A stretch of DNA of 48,951 nt. Source: Chloroflexota bacterium (GTDB taxonomy: Bacteria > Chloroflexota > Ktedonobacteria > Ktedonobacterales > Ktedonobacteraceae). Below the pieces are notes generated by a model. The model saw nothing but the letters and a program-made list of their open reading frames with translations. It did not search any database and was not told where the DNA came from. Below, piece by piece: positions 8,156 through 17,733 of the stretch. How positions within the stretch are numbered: position 1 is the stretch's first letter; every line of letters starts with the position of its first letter. The translations under genes were made by a program, and so were the position numbers. The stretch lies in contig CADDYT010000036.1 in assembly GCA_902810755.1 (NCBI GenBank), positions 1 to 48,951 of the forward strand. The letters are read 5' to 3'.

Positions 8156-11100
8156 ATGGATGGCAAGGTCACCTACCACCAGCAGGTGAGCTATTGCGGC
8201 AAACCCCGCTGCCGTCGTTGTAGCGAAGGGATCGGGCATGGGCCATACTGGTATGCGTACCGGATTGTCAATGGGCGAACCGTGCGCAGCTATATTGGCA
8301 AAGAGCTTCCTCCTGAGATCAGGGCAGAACTTGAAAGCGAGCGAGAGGCCGCTTCTGCTCCGATGAAGCTGCCCGCGCTGGAAGAGGCGGTGATCCGTAT
8401 CTACACGCTGGGGCAGTTTCGTCTGGAACGGCGGATTGATGCGGACTGGCAGATTGTGACCGAGACGGCCTGGCAGCACCGGCGCGTGCGCTCTCTGCTT
8501 GGTGGTCTCGTCAGCAGTCTCCGACGCAAGCTTGGACGCGAGCAGTTGATGGATGCGCTCTGGCCCGAACTGGACGGAGAAACGGCGGCGGCGCGGCTTG
8601 ATCGTGCCGTTTACAGCCTGCGCCAGCTTTTTGAGCCGACGCGCGCGCGCCCCGCCACCTCACCTCTGCTATTGACCGAAAGTGAGGTGGTGGAACTCGC
8701 CGACCAGAGCCTGGTCTGGGTCGATGCCGATGCTTTTGAGGCCTTGCTGAAGCAGGCACGGGCCTGCGCCGAGAGCGGCGAGCGAGAGCAACTGCTTGAG
8801 GAAGCGGCAAAGCTGTACGGCGGCGAGTTCCTGCCGGAAGAGCGCAAACTTGAACTGACTACCACACGGCGCGAGTTTTTGCAGCGCAACTGGGTCGGGC
8901 TGCTGCTCGAACTGGCCGATCTGCGCGCAGCCCGCGACCTGAACAGCGCCATTGCTTCCCTGGACCGTATCCTGGCCGTTGACGCCACCAACGAGGCGGC
9001 AGTGCAGCGGCTCATCAAGCTGCTGGCGCAACTGGACCGGCGCGGCGAGGCGTTGCGCGTCTACAAACGGCTGGCGAGCATCTTACAGCAGCAATACCGC
9101 ATTGCCCCCTTGCCGGAGACGCGCGCTCTCTATGAGGCTGTGCGTCAGGGAACGCAGGAACGCAGCCGCGTCGCAGCGGTGGCCCGGAAGGACTCGCCCA
9201 CGACGATTGCCGGACACGATGACCACCGCGAGGTGGTTGCTCCGATCGGGCGCAGTCACCAGTCGCCGCTGGTGGGCCGCGAGCAGGAACTGGCGCTTCT
9301 GCGCGGGCTGCTGGCGGCTACCGGGCAGGAGGCAACATTCAGACTGCCGGGCCAGAAAAAAAAGTCCGCGTTGCCTCTCGATACGGAGCGCAATCCGCAA
9401 ACAATTCTGCTGATGGGCGAGGTCGGTATCGGCAAGACGCGCCTGGCCGAAGAGATGGCGCGCGAGGCGCGCGAGCGCGGCTGGACCATCGCCTGGAGCC
9501 GTGTCTACCCGCAGGAAGCCAGCATCCCCTACCGCCTCTGGGCAGAAGTGCTGCGCAAGGCGATGGAACAGGGATCATGGCAGCGCCAGGAACTGAGCAA
9601 GCGTCCTCTGATCTACCAGCCGCTGACAGCCCTGCTGCCCGAACTGAATACCCTGCTCCCCCACGTCGTCCTGCCTGCATCGCAATCGCCCGAACTGGAA
9701 CAACTGCGCCTGTGGGAAGCGACGCGCGAACTCATCACCACCATCAGCGATGGCAGCCCTCTCTTAATCGTGCTGGACGATATGCAGTGGGCCGATAGCA
9801 GCAGTTGCGAGCTATTTGCCTACCTTGCTCGTCGCCTCCATGAGTTGCCCATCGTCATCGTCGGCACGTGCCGCGAGAACGAGCTTGGCGCTAACCACCC
9901 CTTACCCCCGCTGCTCACCGATTTACAGCGCGAACACGTCGTCGAAACTGTCTCGCTGCTGCCTCTGAGCGACGAGCAGATCGGTACGATTGTCTCGCGC
10001 ATTCCACACGTGACGGAACCCGTCGTGCAATACATCCAGACTCGTGCTGTCGGCAACCCCTTCTTCGCTGAAGAACTGGCCCGCACAATGGATATCTCTT
10101 CTGCTGCCCTCTTACCTGACATCTCGCGCTACGACGGCGATGCGCTTCCGGCCCTGCCGGACACCATCTCTGCCGCGCTCAACCTTCGCCTGAGTCGCCT
10201 CACGCCTCCCTGCCAGCGCCTGTTGAGCAAGGCCGCCGTCCTCGGCAGTTCCTTCGAATTTCACCTTATCAGCGCGATGGAGGCCAGTACGCCCGGTTTC
10301 AGTGAAGATGGCGTCCTCGATCTGATAGAGGAGGCGCTGCAGGCCGGTATGCTCACCGAAGAGGGAAGCGGCACGCGCATCACCTACCAGTTCTGGCATC
10401 CTCTGCTGGTGACCCATCTCTACGAAGGTATCTCCGCCGCCCGCCGCGCCAGCTTCCACCGCCGCGCTGCTGACCTGTTGCGCCAGGAGTTTCAGGGTCG
10501 CGAGGAAGAGGGCGCGGCCACCATCACCTATCACCTCGTCAGAGGCGGCGCGCCCTCGCGCCAGATCGCCGATTACGCCGAAATGGCCGGCAACCGCGCC
10601 TACCTCCTCTCCGCCTACCCTGACGCCGAACACTACTACCGCCTTGCCGTCGACCACCTCGACCGCGCCCTGCAAGCTTCCCATCCTGCGCGCGAAGACC
10701 ACCTCCATCTCGCCTCCCTCCTCGAATTCCTCGGCGAATGCACGCGCCTGCAAGGCCAATACGAAGAGGCCCGCCGCATTTACGAACGCGCCCTGCACGT
10801 GCGCCGCCAGTCCGCTCTCTCTACCCCCATATCTCAGGAGGAAGCGCAACTGCAGGCCATGCTCTGGTGCGAAATCGCCCTCACCTGGTACGACACCGGC
10901 GATAACGCCCAGGCTCGCCACTACTGCGAGCAGGGAGAGCAAACTCTGCGCGCCGTCTCCCTGCTCGTTGGCCCGGCATGGGCCAGAATCCGCTTCCTGC
11001 AAGGCTACATTCACTGGCGCGAAGGCGACTACGGACAGGCCCTCCACTGCGCGCAGGAAGCATTGAACCTGTTTGAAGCTATGCTCAACCGGCAGGAAGA

Positions 11101-12241
11101 TAGCTCAATCAATCTTGCCCGTTCGACACGCTTAAGACGCGCCCTTGCCGGAGACCCTGTTGAACTGGGTCGCACACATGCCCTTCTTGGACTTGTTGCT
11201 ACTAGTGCTGGTTGGTCTACAGAGGCCATTGTCCATTGGAACGCTGCTTTAACCCTCTTTGAACAATATGATCATCAGCGGGAGATTGCTGTTGTCTGCT
11301 GTAATCTGGGCGATGTTTATTTGAGAAGAGCGGAATATAGCCAGGCGCAGGCATTCCTTCGGCGATCTCTCAGTATTGCCGAGCGCATCGGCGAACTCCC
11401 GCTAATTTGCATGAGTTTTAACAATCTGGGCCTGTTAGCGGCGCGCATGGGCTATCTGGCCGATGCGGAAAACTGGTATAAAAAAGGACTGGCGCAGGCG
11501 GAGCGCATTAACGACCCCGTGAATATACATCTACTCTATACCTATCTGACGAGCGTTTTGCTGGATCAAGGGCGGCTGGAAGAGGCGGGAAAATACCTGC
11601 TCAAAGGGCTGTCGATCAGTCGCGCTATCGGGATCACTCCCTGCATCGGGTTCTCTCTGCTCTCTGTTGCCAGTTTGCGCCTTGTGCAGGCGGCTCAACT
11701 TCAGGAACAGAGCGAAGGAGATGATTCGGCCCGGCAAGCAAGAGAGCGTATGCTGAAGCGAGCGAAAAGAACGCTGGCGCGCGCGCTGGCTCTGGAAGGG
11801 ATTGAGGCGGAGACGCGCACTGAAGGGGAACTGGCGCTGGCACAGGTCGAGTTGTTGCTCGGTGATGGAGAGAGCGCGCGGCAGCGCGCAACGCGGACGC
11901 TGGAGGAGGCGGGTCGCTTTGAACTGGTCTGGCTCATTGCGCGCGCGCAGCGCATCCTGGGCGGCATTCTTGCTATGCAGGGGCAGCAGGACGAGCGAGA
12001 GCAAACGCGGCGCCATTTTGAACAGGCGCTGCAGACTTTCCATAAAAGCGGCATGCGTCTGGAATACGCGCGCGCGCTGCGTGAGTACGGAATCGCTTTG
12101 CTGCGCGAGCCGGAAAACCGGGCATGCGCGCAACGCGAACAGGGCCTGGTCTCTCTGCGCGAGGCCCACAGAATTATGATAGAGTGTAAAGCTATCCTCG
12201 ACGCTCAACTGGTGGAGCGCGCGCTCCATCGCTACGAATAG
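8156..12241 (+). CDS. Giant BTAD-STAND-TPR transcriptional regulator, paralog 1
   Basis: A 1361-residue multidomain protein. Residues 1-55 carry CGKPRCRRC (Cys14, Cys19, Cys22), then GHGPYWYAY and YIGK, resembling the DUF6788-type domain and perhaps metal-binding. From about 81 (YTLGQFRLERR) to 340 is a winged-helix plus bacterial transcriptional activation domain as in SARP/AfsR regulators. LVGRE near 370 opens a STAND-type ATPase with Walker A GEVGIGKT at about 421-428 and Walker B IVLDDMQWAD near 540. From about 800 to the end are tetratricopeptide repeats. The ATG at 8156 follows GGGAG at 9 nt and aligns with the paralog's start. Such proteins switch genes on an internal or ligand signal through ATP-driven assembly; the targets are unknown. 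A second copy lies at 13250. Confidence 0.88.
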   Translation: MDGKVTYHQQVSYCGKPRCRRCSEGIGHGPYWYAYRIVNGRTVRSYIGKELPPEIRAELESEREAASAPMKLPALEEAVIRIYTLGQFRLERRIDADWQIVTETAWQHRRVRSLLGGLVSSLRRKLGREQLMDALWPELDGETAAARLDRAVYSLRQLFEPTRARPATSPLLLTESEVVELADQSLVWVDADAFEALLKQARACAESGEREQLLEEAAKLYGGEFLPEERKLELTTTRREFLQRNWVGLLLELADLRAARDLNSAIASLDRILAVDATNEAAVQRLIKLLAQLDRRGEALRVYKRLASILQQQYRIAPLPETRALYEAVRQGTQERSRVAAVARKDSPTTIAGHDDHREVVAPIGRSHQSPLVGREQELALLRGLLAATGQEATFRLPGQKKKSALPLDTERNPQTILLMGEVGIGKTRLAEEMAREARERGWTIAWSRVYPQEASIPYRLWAEVLRKAMEQGSWQRQELSKRPLIYQPLTALLPELNTLLPHVVLPASQSPELEQLRLWEATRELITTISDGSPLLIVLDDMQWADSSSCELFAYLARRLHELPIVIVGTCRENELGANHPLPPLLTDLQREHVVETVSLLPLSDEQIGTIVSRIPHVTEPVVQYIQTRAVGNPFFAEELARTMDISSAALLPDISRYDGDALPALPDTISAALNLRLSRLTPPCQRLLSKAAVLGSSFEFHLISAMEASTPGFSEDGVLDLIEEALQAGMLTEEGSGTRITYQFWHPLLVTHLYEGISAARRASFHRRAADLLRQEFQGREEEGAATITYHLVRGGAPSRQIADYAEMAGNRAYLLSAYPDAEHYYRLAVDHLDRALQASHPAREDHLHLASLLEFLGECTRLQGQYEEARRIYERALHVRRQSALSTPISQEEAQLQAMLWCEIALTWYDTGDNAQARHYCEQGEQTLRAVSLLVGPAWARIRFLQGYIHWREGDYGQALHCAQEALNLFEAMLNRQEDSSINLARSTRLRRALAGDPVELGRTHALLGLVATSAGWSTEAIVHWNAALTLFEQYDHQREIAVVCCNLGDVYLRRAEYSQAQAFLRRSLSIAERIGELPLICMSFNNLGLLAARMGYLADAENWYKKGLAQAERINDPVNIHLLYTYLTSVLLDQGRLEEAGKYLLKGLSISRAIGITPCIGFSLLSVASLRLVQAAQLQEQSEGDDSARQARERMLKRAKRTLARALALEGIEAETRTEGELALAQVELLLGDGESARQRATRTLEEAGRFELVWLIARAQRILGGILAMQGQQDEREQTRRHFEQALQTFHKSGMRLEYARALREYGIALLREPENRACAQREQGLVSLREAHRIMIECKAILDAQLVERALHRYE

Positions 12242-12455
12242 CAATAGACAGGTCATAACATCCACGATTCCTGCGATATTTACCTCATCCTGTTATGGCT
12301 TCCGCACTTTATGATACCCGTCTATGGGGCAGCGGTCATTGCACACAAAGCTGACATCTCTGCCTGCAGGTCAGGCTGCGTCTATCGCTGAAAGCAGGGG
12401 TAGAAAGCAGTCGTTTTCTGCCGATTCCGGGTATATTTGACTCAAGATAACGTTT

Positions 12456-12514
12456 CGCAGGACGGTCGCTGGAGAGAGAAGTCCGAGAACACCGGAATGC
12501 CGGCGATGGCTGCG
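12456..12514 (+). other. Possible three-way-junction leader RNA before the small membrane protein
   Basis: Closing helix CGCAG (12456-12460) with CTGCG (12510-12514), an inner GGAC/GTCC helix and a CCGG/CCGG hairpin could form a three-way junction 27 nt upstream of the AGGAGG ribosome site. It matches no riboswitch consensus I know. The helices are short and chance is possible. Confidence 0.2.
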
Positions 12515-12553
12515 AGCAAGCAAGTATTAAGAGGAAACACAGGAGGAACTACC

Positions 12554-12730
12554 GTGAGTATGATTCAAACCACCACCGGCATGCGCAAATGGCAGATTCT
12601 GGCGCTCGTTGTCCTGGCCTTTTTAGCCATCATCGCCGTCAGCTACTTTACGCTCCACACCATCGGTCACGTCACTGCCCTGCATCAGTTCATAGCCGAT
12701 GGCTCTAATGGTCTGTACGGGCATCCATAG
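12554..12730 (+). CDS. Small single-pass membrane protein
   Basis: A 58-residue protein starting at GTG 12554, chosen because a strong AGGAGG (12541-12546) lies 7 nt upstream; a longer in-frame frame reaching 12437 has no such signal. One transmembrane helix is clear (WQILALVVLAFLAIIAVSYF), preceded by a short basic N-terminus and followed by about 25 residues with His and Gly. It is not recognised as any family. It sits alone between the two giant regulators with gaps of 312 and 519 nt, so it may be one of their targets or a small accessory to them; this is only context. Confidence 0.65.
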   Translation: MSMIQTTTGMRKWQILALVVLAFLAIIAVSYFTLHTIGHVTALHQFIADGSNGLYGHP

Positions 12731-12740
12731 CTCTGAACCT

Positions 12741-12772
12741 CCGGGACAGGAGGGCCGCACAACGGGTCCCGG
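12741..12772 (+). terminator. Hairpin after the small membrane protein
   Basis: Arms CCGGGAC (12741-12747) and GTCCCGG (12766-12772), 10 nt after the stop codon. No T tract follows. The remaining stretch to 13249 also holds a 10-bp inverted repeat (12868-12877 with 12927-12936). Confidence 0.4.
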
Positions 12773-12967
12773 CCAGTGGCGGTGAAGGAACAGGGCGTGT
12801 CTATTGGCAGGCGTATTTGCAGAAAGGAAGTGCCGGATGTCGCATTATGATTAGATGGCTGCTCTTGCCTGCCTTCCGCGGGCGACTGGCGAACGTGGCG
12901 GTTGGAGTGGATGAAGGCCGCCTGGGGGAAGGCAGGTTGGCAAATGAGCGCATAAAAGACCTTCGCA

Positions 12968-12997
12968 GACGCTCATCCGGCGGGGTGGGCGTCTTTA
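12968..12997 (+). terminator. Intrinsic terminator-like hairpin
   Basis: AGACGCTCATCC pairs with GGGTGGGCGTCT (some G-U pairs), then TTTAATT. It lies upstream of the second giant regulator and would isolate it from transcription reading through the small membrane gene. Confidence 0.45.
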
Positions 12998-13249
12998 ATT
13001 GTGAGTGTTATGTTTTCCGTTGCCAGCCTCGCATGTCTTCTTGAAGAGGACGCCAGCAACATGACACGAGACTACCAGGGATACTGAGCAAGGATCGGCT
13101 AAAAGTTGACGCATAGGCTATAATAAATCGTACCCGGTATGGTTGTGTAAGAGTTGTGCGAGACTCAGCGGAACGCAGGGGAGGCGAAGTATCAGGAACC
13201 TGAATTCTTGCAGGCATCTCTGTATGGGATCGAGGAAGAGAGCAGTGCG

Positions 13250-16200
13250 ATGAATGACGGCAAGGTTGTCTATCGCCAGCAGATCGCCCGCTGTGGCAAG
13301 CCACGCTGTCGCAAGTGCCGTGAGGGGATCGGGCATGGCCCCTACTGGTATGCCTACCGCACGGAGAATGGCATCACCACGCGCACCTATATCGGCAAAC
13401 AGCTGCCGCTGGAGGCGCAGGCGCTGGTGGAGAGCGGGCAGGCGCAGGAGAATGGCGCCCTGTCAACGACGCTGATGCTCACTTCGACCGGACTCAACCA
13501 TGCCTCTGTCCGTCTCTTCACGCTGGGGCAATTTCGCCTGGAACGCCGTCGCGGGCAGCAGTGGTTGCCCGTTACCGATCCCGCCTGGCAGGAGCAGGCC
13601 ATACGTACCCTGCTGGGCTATCTGGTCAGCAGCCCGGCGCGCTCGGTGCGCCGCCGCCACGCCATCGCTCTCCTCTGGCCTGACCTCGATCTGGAGACGG
13701 CCAACGAGCAACTGGACAGGTGCGTCGAGGCGTTGAACCTGTTGCTCGCAGCCACGCGCCCGGCACGCGGACGCAGCGATCATCCCGGCCTGACGCTGTT
13801 GCGCAGCGAAGGGGAGTCATTGTTCCTGGCGGAGCAGGCGCGGGTGTGGGTCGATGCCGACGCCTTTGAATATCTGGCGGCGCGCACGCAAACTGGCTCT
13901 CTTGATGAGAGACGCGCGCTGCTGGAAGAGGCAGCCCGACTCTATTTTGGCGACTTTCTGCCCGAAGAACGCCATCTGCGTGTCGTCATCAGTCGGCGGC
14001 GCGCGCTACAAAGCCGATGGATCGCGCTCCTGCTCGACCTCGTGGAACTGCGCATCGCTCAGCGAGCCATCCCCGCCGCCATTGACACGCTCAATCTCCT
14101 GCTGACCCATGATCCCCTGAACGAAGCCGCCGTGCAACTGCTCATTCTTGCGCTCGCCCGCTCACAACGGCGCGGCGAAGCCCTGCGCGCCTACCAGCGT
14201 CTGGCCGAGTTGCTGCAACGCGAGTACGACAGCGTCCCTTCCGAGCGCACCCGCGCCCTCTACGAAGCTGTCCTGCGCGGCGATGACTCCATCCTGCGCG
14301 AGGTTGAAACCGCAGATAACGAAACCGGGGACGAGAATGGCCGAACCGGAAAGAAGGAGGATGTGAGCGCCAGGGTGGAGGCCGACTCCGCCCCAACAAA
14401 CGACGGTGGGGATTCAGACATGGTTGGTAGGGGCAGAGCTGGTCTCCACCCTGGCAACACGCCCACCATATTTCCATCTCCGCCTGTTACGTCCCTGTTT
14501 GCAACCGGTGAGCCATCTGCGGCGAATCATGATCACAGGAGCGGAGAGGGATTGCAGATAGGGCGCACGCATCAAAGTCCGCTGGTGGGGCGCGAACGGG
14601 AGTTGGAGACGCTGCGCAGGATGCTGTATCAGGTGGAGCGATATGCACAGGCGCGGGAGCGGTATGGCACACCGGACATCCCGCTGGACACACAGCGCGC
14701 AGCACAGTGTGTCGTGTTGATGGGAGAGGCGGGTATCGGCAAGACGCGCCTGGCCGAGGAGGTGAGCCGCGAGGCCCAACGCCGGGGCTGCACCGTCCTC
14801 TGGGGCCGCGTCTACGCGCAGGAGCGGGGCATTCCCTACCGGCTGTGGACAGAGGTGCTGCGCAAGGCCCTCGATCAGGGGGTGTGGCAGGAAGAAGAGA
14901 TCAGTAACCAGCCTTCGCTCTACCAGTCGCTGGCCGCATTGTTACCTGAGCTGGAGACAGCTCGAAGCGGTTCCCCGACCCCCCTGGCTCTCTCCCGTCT
15001 CTCGCTGGAGCAGGAACAGTCTCGCCTCTGGGATGCCGTCTATCAACTGCTCGCAACTGCCAGTGAAACCACACCGCTGGTCATCGTGCTGGATGATGTG
15101 CAGTGGGCCGATGGCGGCAGTTGCCAGTTGCTGGCCCACATGGCGCGCCGCATCCATACCCGCCCCATCCTGCTCATCGCAACGTGCCGCGAAAATGAAC
15201 TCGCAGACAACGATTCGCCGCTGCGCCAGCTGATTGCAGAAATGTTGCGCGAGCATGCGGTCATGGCGCTGGATATTGCCCCCCTGACCAGCGAGCAGAT
15301 CGGGACGCTGGTTTCATACACCCCCAACTTGCCGGAGACGATGTTGCGTCACATTCAGGATCGCGCCGCCGGCAACCCATTCTTTGCGGAGGAACTGGCG
15401 CGCACAACGCCGCCGACGCTGCCGAGAACGATCACCGCCGCGCTCGACCATCGCCTGAGCCGACTCAGCGACCTCTGCCGCCTGCTGCTGGGCAACGCCG
15501 CCATTCTGGGCGGCTCCTTCGAGTTTCCGCTCATCAGCGCGCTGGGCCTGGAACGTTCCGGCGAGCCGGTGGACGAGGACGCGCTGCTGGATGTGCTGGA
15601 CGAGGCGCTGCAGGCGGGCGTGCTGACAGAGGAGGGAACAGGCGCGCATATTTCCTACCACTTCTGGCATCCCCTGCTGGTCAGCCATCTCTACGAGAGT
15701 ATCTCATTGACCCGGCGCGTGCGGTTGCATCGTCGGGCAGCGGATGTCCTGCGCGAGATGCACGCCGGGCGGCAGGAAGAGGTGGCCGCGACCATCACTC
15801 ATCACCTGCTACAGGGTCGGGCGGAACCCGCGCTGATTGCCTTCTACGCGGAAATGGCCGGTGATCGCGCCTACCTGTTCTCGGTCTACAGTGAGGCAGA
15901 ACGCTACTACCGGCAGGCAGTCGAAGCGATGGAAGAGGCACACAAGGCGCCGGGCGGAGCGGCGCAGGAAAACGACTGGCAGGGCGAGGCGGCCCATTTT
16001 ATCTCCCTGCTGGAACGGCTCGCCGAGTGTGTGATGATCCTGGGCAATTTCGAGGAGGGGCGCGGCCTCTATGAGCGCATGTTAACGCTGCGCCATCGCT
16101 ATCCCGCCGCCGATACTCGCTACGAAGCGCAGGTGCGTTCGCTACTATGGGGCGAAATCGAGCGCACCTGGCGCTACACGGGAGACCAGGCGCGGGTCAG

Positions 16201-17236
16201 AGAATGTTCGGAACGCAGCGAACAGGTGTTGCGCGAGGCGAATGTGCAGGACGGCCCGGCATGGGCAAAGCTGCGCTATCAGCAGGGCAGCCACTACTGG
16301 CAGGAGGGTCGTTACGAGGAGGCGAAGCAGGCGGCTCTGGAGGCGCTGCACCTCTTCGAGCGCGAACGTGAAAAGAATATGACACCGTCCTTGCAGTCTG
16401 TCTCCCGTTTGACGCGCATCCAGCGCATTCTCGTCGGCGACCCGGTTGAGCCTGGCCGCATCTACACTCTGCTGGGCAACATTGCCATGGGCGCAGGTAA
16501 GCGGGGAGAGGCTCTGAGCTACCTGAAACACGCGCTGGCGATCTACGAACAGTATGACCAGAAGCGCGGCATCGCCCACGTTTCGTGTAATCTCGGCTAT
16601 ATCCATCTCAAAAAGGGCGAGTTCGAACTTGCCCTCTCCTTCTTGCATCGCGCCCTTGACCTTGCCGGGCGGCTGGGTGACGCTCCGCTCTCCTCTGTCG
16701 TCTTCAGCAACCTGGGCGAACTTGCCGCCATCTCCGGCGACTTCCCGCAGGCCGAGCAGTGGTATAAAAAGGCCCTGACGCTGACCGAGGGCTTCAACGA
16801 TCGCGAGTATATGAGCCGCTGGAACGCCTGTCTGGCTGCCGTGTTGCAGGCGCAGGGCAGGCTCGACGAGGCGGCGATCTGCTCCGCGCGCGCCTTCCAC
16901 ATTGGCCGCGCCATGCACAACGCTCCTTGCATTGGCCTGGCCCTGCTGGCGCTGGCAAGCCTGCGCATCGCCCAGGCCCGGCTCTGTTCCGGCAAACAGG
17001 CAAAGAGACGCACGAGGCTGTTAGCTCACGCGCAAAAGCACCTGCAGCGCGCGCTCAACCTCGCCGGTCTGGAAGCTGAAACCCGCACCCGCGCCCTGCT
17101 CGCCCTCGCCGAAACCTACCAGCTCCTGGCAAGAGCCGAAAAAGCGCAACCCCTGCTCAACCAGGTCATGGAGGAGGCGAGCCGCTACGAACTGATCTCC
17201 GTTGAACAGGAAGCACGGAAGCTCCTCCGCCGTTGA
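13250..17236 (+). CDS. Giant BTAD-STAND-TPR transcriptional regulator, paralog 2
   Basis: A 1328-residue paralog of the protein at 8156, with the same order of domains: CGKPRCRKC (Cys15, Cys20, Cys23) and GHGPYWYAY at the N-terminus, winged helix plus BTAD from about 87 (FTLGQFRLERR), LVGRE near 445, Walker A GEAGIGKT near 493-500, Walker B IVLDDVQWAD near 612-621, and TPR repeats in the last 500 or so residues. The linker between BTAD and ATPase is about 70 residues longer than in paralog 1 and is acidic and low-complexity. The ATG at 13250 follows GAGGAAGAG and aligns with the paralog start; an upstream TTG at 13154 is less likely. Tandem duplication with divergence is the simplest origin. 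Confidence 0.88.
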   Translation: MNDGKVVYRQQIARCGKPRCRKCREGIGHGPYWYAYRTENGITTRTYIGKQLPLEAQALVESGQAQENGALSTTLMLTSTGLNHASVRLFTLGQFRLERRRGQQWLPVTDPAWQEQAIRTLLGYLVSSPARSVRRRHAIALLWPDLDLETANEQLDRCVEALNLLLAATRPARGRSDHPGLTLLRSEGESLFLAEQARVWVDADAFEYLAARTQTGSLDERRALLEEAARLYFGDFLPEERHLRVVISRRRALQSRWIALLLDLVELRIAQRAIPAAIDTLNLLLTHDPLNEAAVQLLILALARSQRRGEALRAYQRLAELLQREYDSVPSERTRALYEAVLRGDDSILREVETADNETGDENGRTGKKEDVSARVEADSAPTNDGGDSDMVGRGRAGLHPGNTPTIFPSPPVTSLFATGEPSAANHDHRSGEGLQIGRTHQSPLVGRERELETLRRMLYQVERYAQARERYGTPDIPLDTQRAAQCVVLMGEAGIGKTRLAEEVSREAQRRGCTVLWGRVYAQERGIPYRLWTEVLRKALDQGVWQEEEISNQPSLYQSLAALLPELETARSGSPTPLALSRLSLEQEQSRLWDAVYQLLATASETTPLVIVLDDVQWADGGSCQLLAHMARRIHTRPILLIATCRENELADNDSPLRQLIAEMLREHAVMALDIAPLTSEQIGTLVSYTPNLPETMLRHIQDRAAGNPFFAEELARTTPPTLPRTITAALDHRLSRLSDLCRLLLGNAAILGGSFEFPLISALGLERSGEPVDEDALLDVLDEALQAGVLTEEGTGAHISYHFWHPLLVSHLYESISLTRRVRLHRRAADVLREMHAGRQEEVAATITHHLLQGRAEPALIAFYAEMAGDRAYLFSVYSEAERYYRQAVEAMEEAHKAPGGAAQENDWQGEAAHFISLLERLAECVMILGNFEEGRGLYERMLTLRHRYPAADTRYEAQVRSLLWGEIERTWRYTGDQARVRECSERSEQVLREANVQDGPAWAKLRYQQGSHYWQEGRYEEAKQAALEALHLFEREREKNMTPSLQSVSRLTRIQRILVGDPVEPGRIYTLLGNIAMGAGKRGEALSYLKHALAIYEQYDQKRGIAHVSCNLGYIHLKKGEFELALSFLHRALDLAGRLGDAPLSSVVFSNLGELAAISGDFPQAEQWYKKALTLTEGFNDREYMSRWNACLAAVLQAQGRLDEAAICSARAFHIGRAMHNAPCIGLALLALASLRIAQARLCSGKQAKRRTRLLAHAQKHLQRALNLAGLEAETRTRALLALAETYQLLARAEKAQPLLNQVMEEASRYELISVEQEARKLLRR

Positions 17237-17268
17237 TTGAGCCTCGTCGCCCAGGTTGCCCCACAGGC

Positions 17269-17400
17269 CCCCCGTCCCGCCGCTCCCGTCCCGTTACAGG
17301 CCTGCGCGGCGCTGGCAACGGGGGCTTGCGGCGCGCAGGCCTGCGGGACGGCGGGCGGTGGCGTAGCGGGGGTGGCCTGCGGCGCGCTGGCTGGCCGGTA
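17269..17400. repeat. GC-rich nested palindrome after paralog 2
   Basis: The inner helix is perfect over 12 bp: CAGGCCTGCGCG (17297-17308) with CGCGCAGGCCTG (17332-17343). Outside it, CCCGCCGCTCCCGTCCCG pairs imperfectly with CGGGACGGCGGG near 17345-17355. GGTGGCCTGC at 17371-17380 recalls the GTGGCC palindrome family, though the arms differ. Probably a strong RNA structure at the 3' end of the regulator transcript. Confidence 0.6.
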
Positions 17401-17636
17401 GGGCTGGCAAAATAAAACATCCACGAAAATCGTGATGTTTGTCCCATATTTTATGTCAATTCAACGCAATTTACCCGCTCGCTTCTCTGCATTCGGGTGA
17501 TGACACACTACTAATTTGCGCCCAGAACGCCACCTCTTGCCCCCTCAATCCTCTATACTTTCACTATAAGGTATGGGAGTGAGTTCCGACCCTCTCTTTT
17601 CCCATATCGACCCATTTTTCGAGTAGAGGGGCGCAG

Positions 17637-17680
17637 GGGTCCGGGTGCCGGATCATCCCCGGACCCTTCCCCTTTTTTCC
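17637..17680 (+). terminator. Rho-independent terminator before the PP2C-like gene
   Basis: Perfect 9-bp arms GGGTCCGGG (17637-17645) and CCCGGACCC (17658-17666), then TTCCCCTTTTTTCC. This is the most canonical intrinsic terminator of the window. It ends plus-strand transcription from the regulator side about 55 nt before the PP2C-like gene, leaving only a short promoter space. Confidence 0.75.
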
Positions 17681-17733
17681 CTGAAGAGAGTCGGTGAAGA
17701 CGTATCAGGTATCATAAGACAGGTTGTAATGAT

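Noticed and set aside
10112..11047. 311-codon antisense frame in the first giant regulator
   Set aside because: Long antisense frames are expected in high-GC coding DNA; the plus strand holds the ATPase and TPR sequence.
12817..13044. 75-codon frame downstream of the small membrane protein
   Set aside because: It runs through an inverted repeat and a terminator-like hairpin, and its composition is not protein-like.
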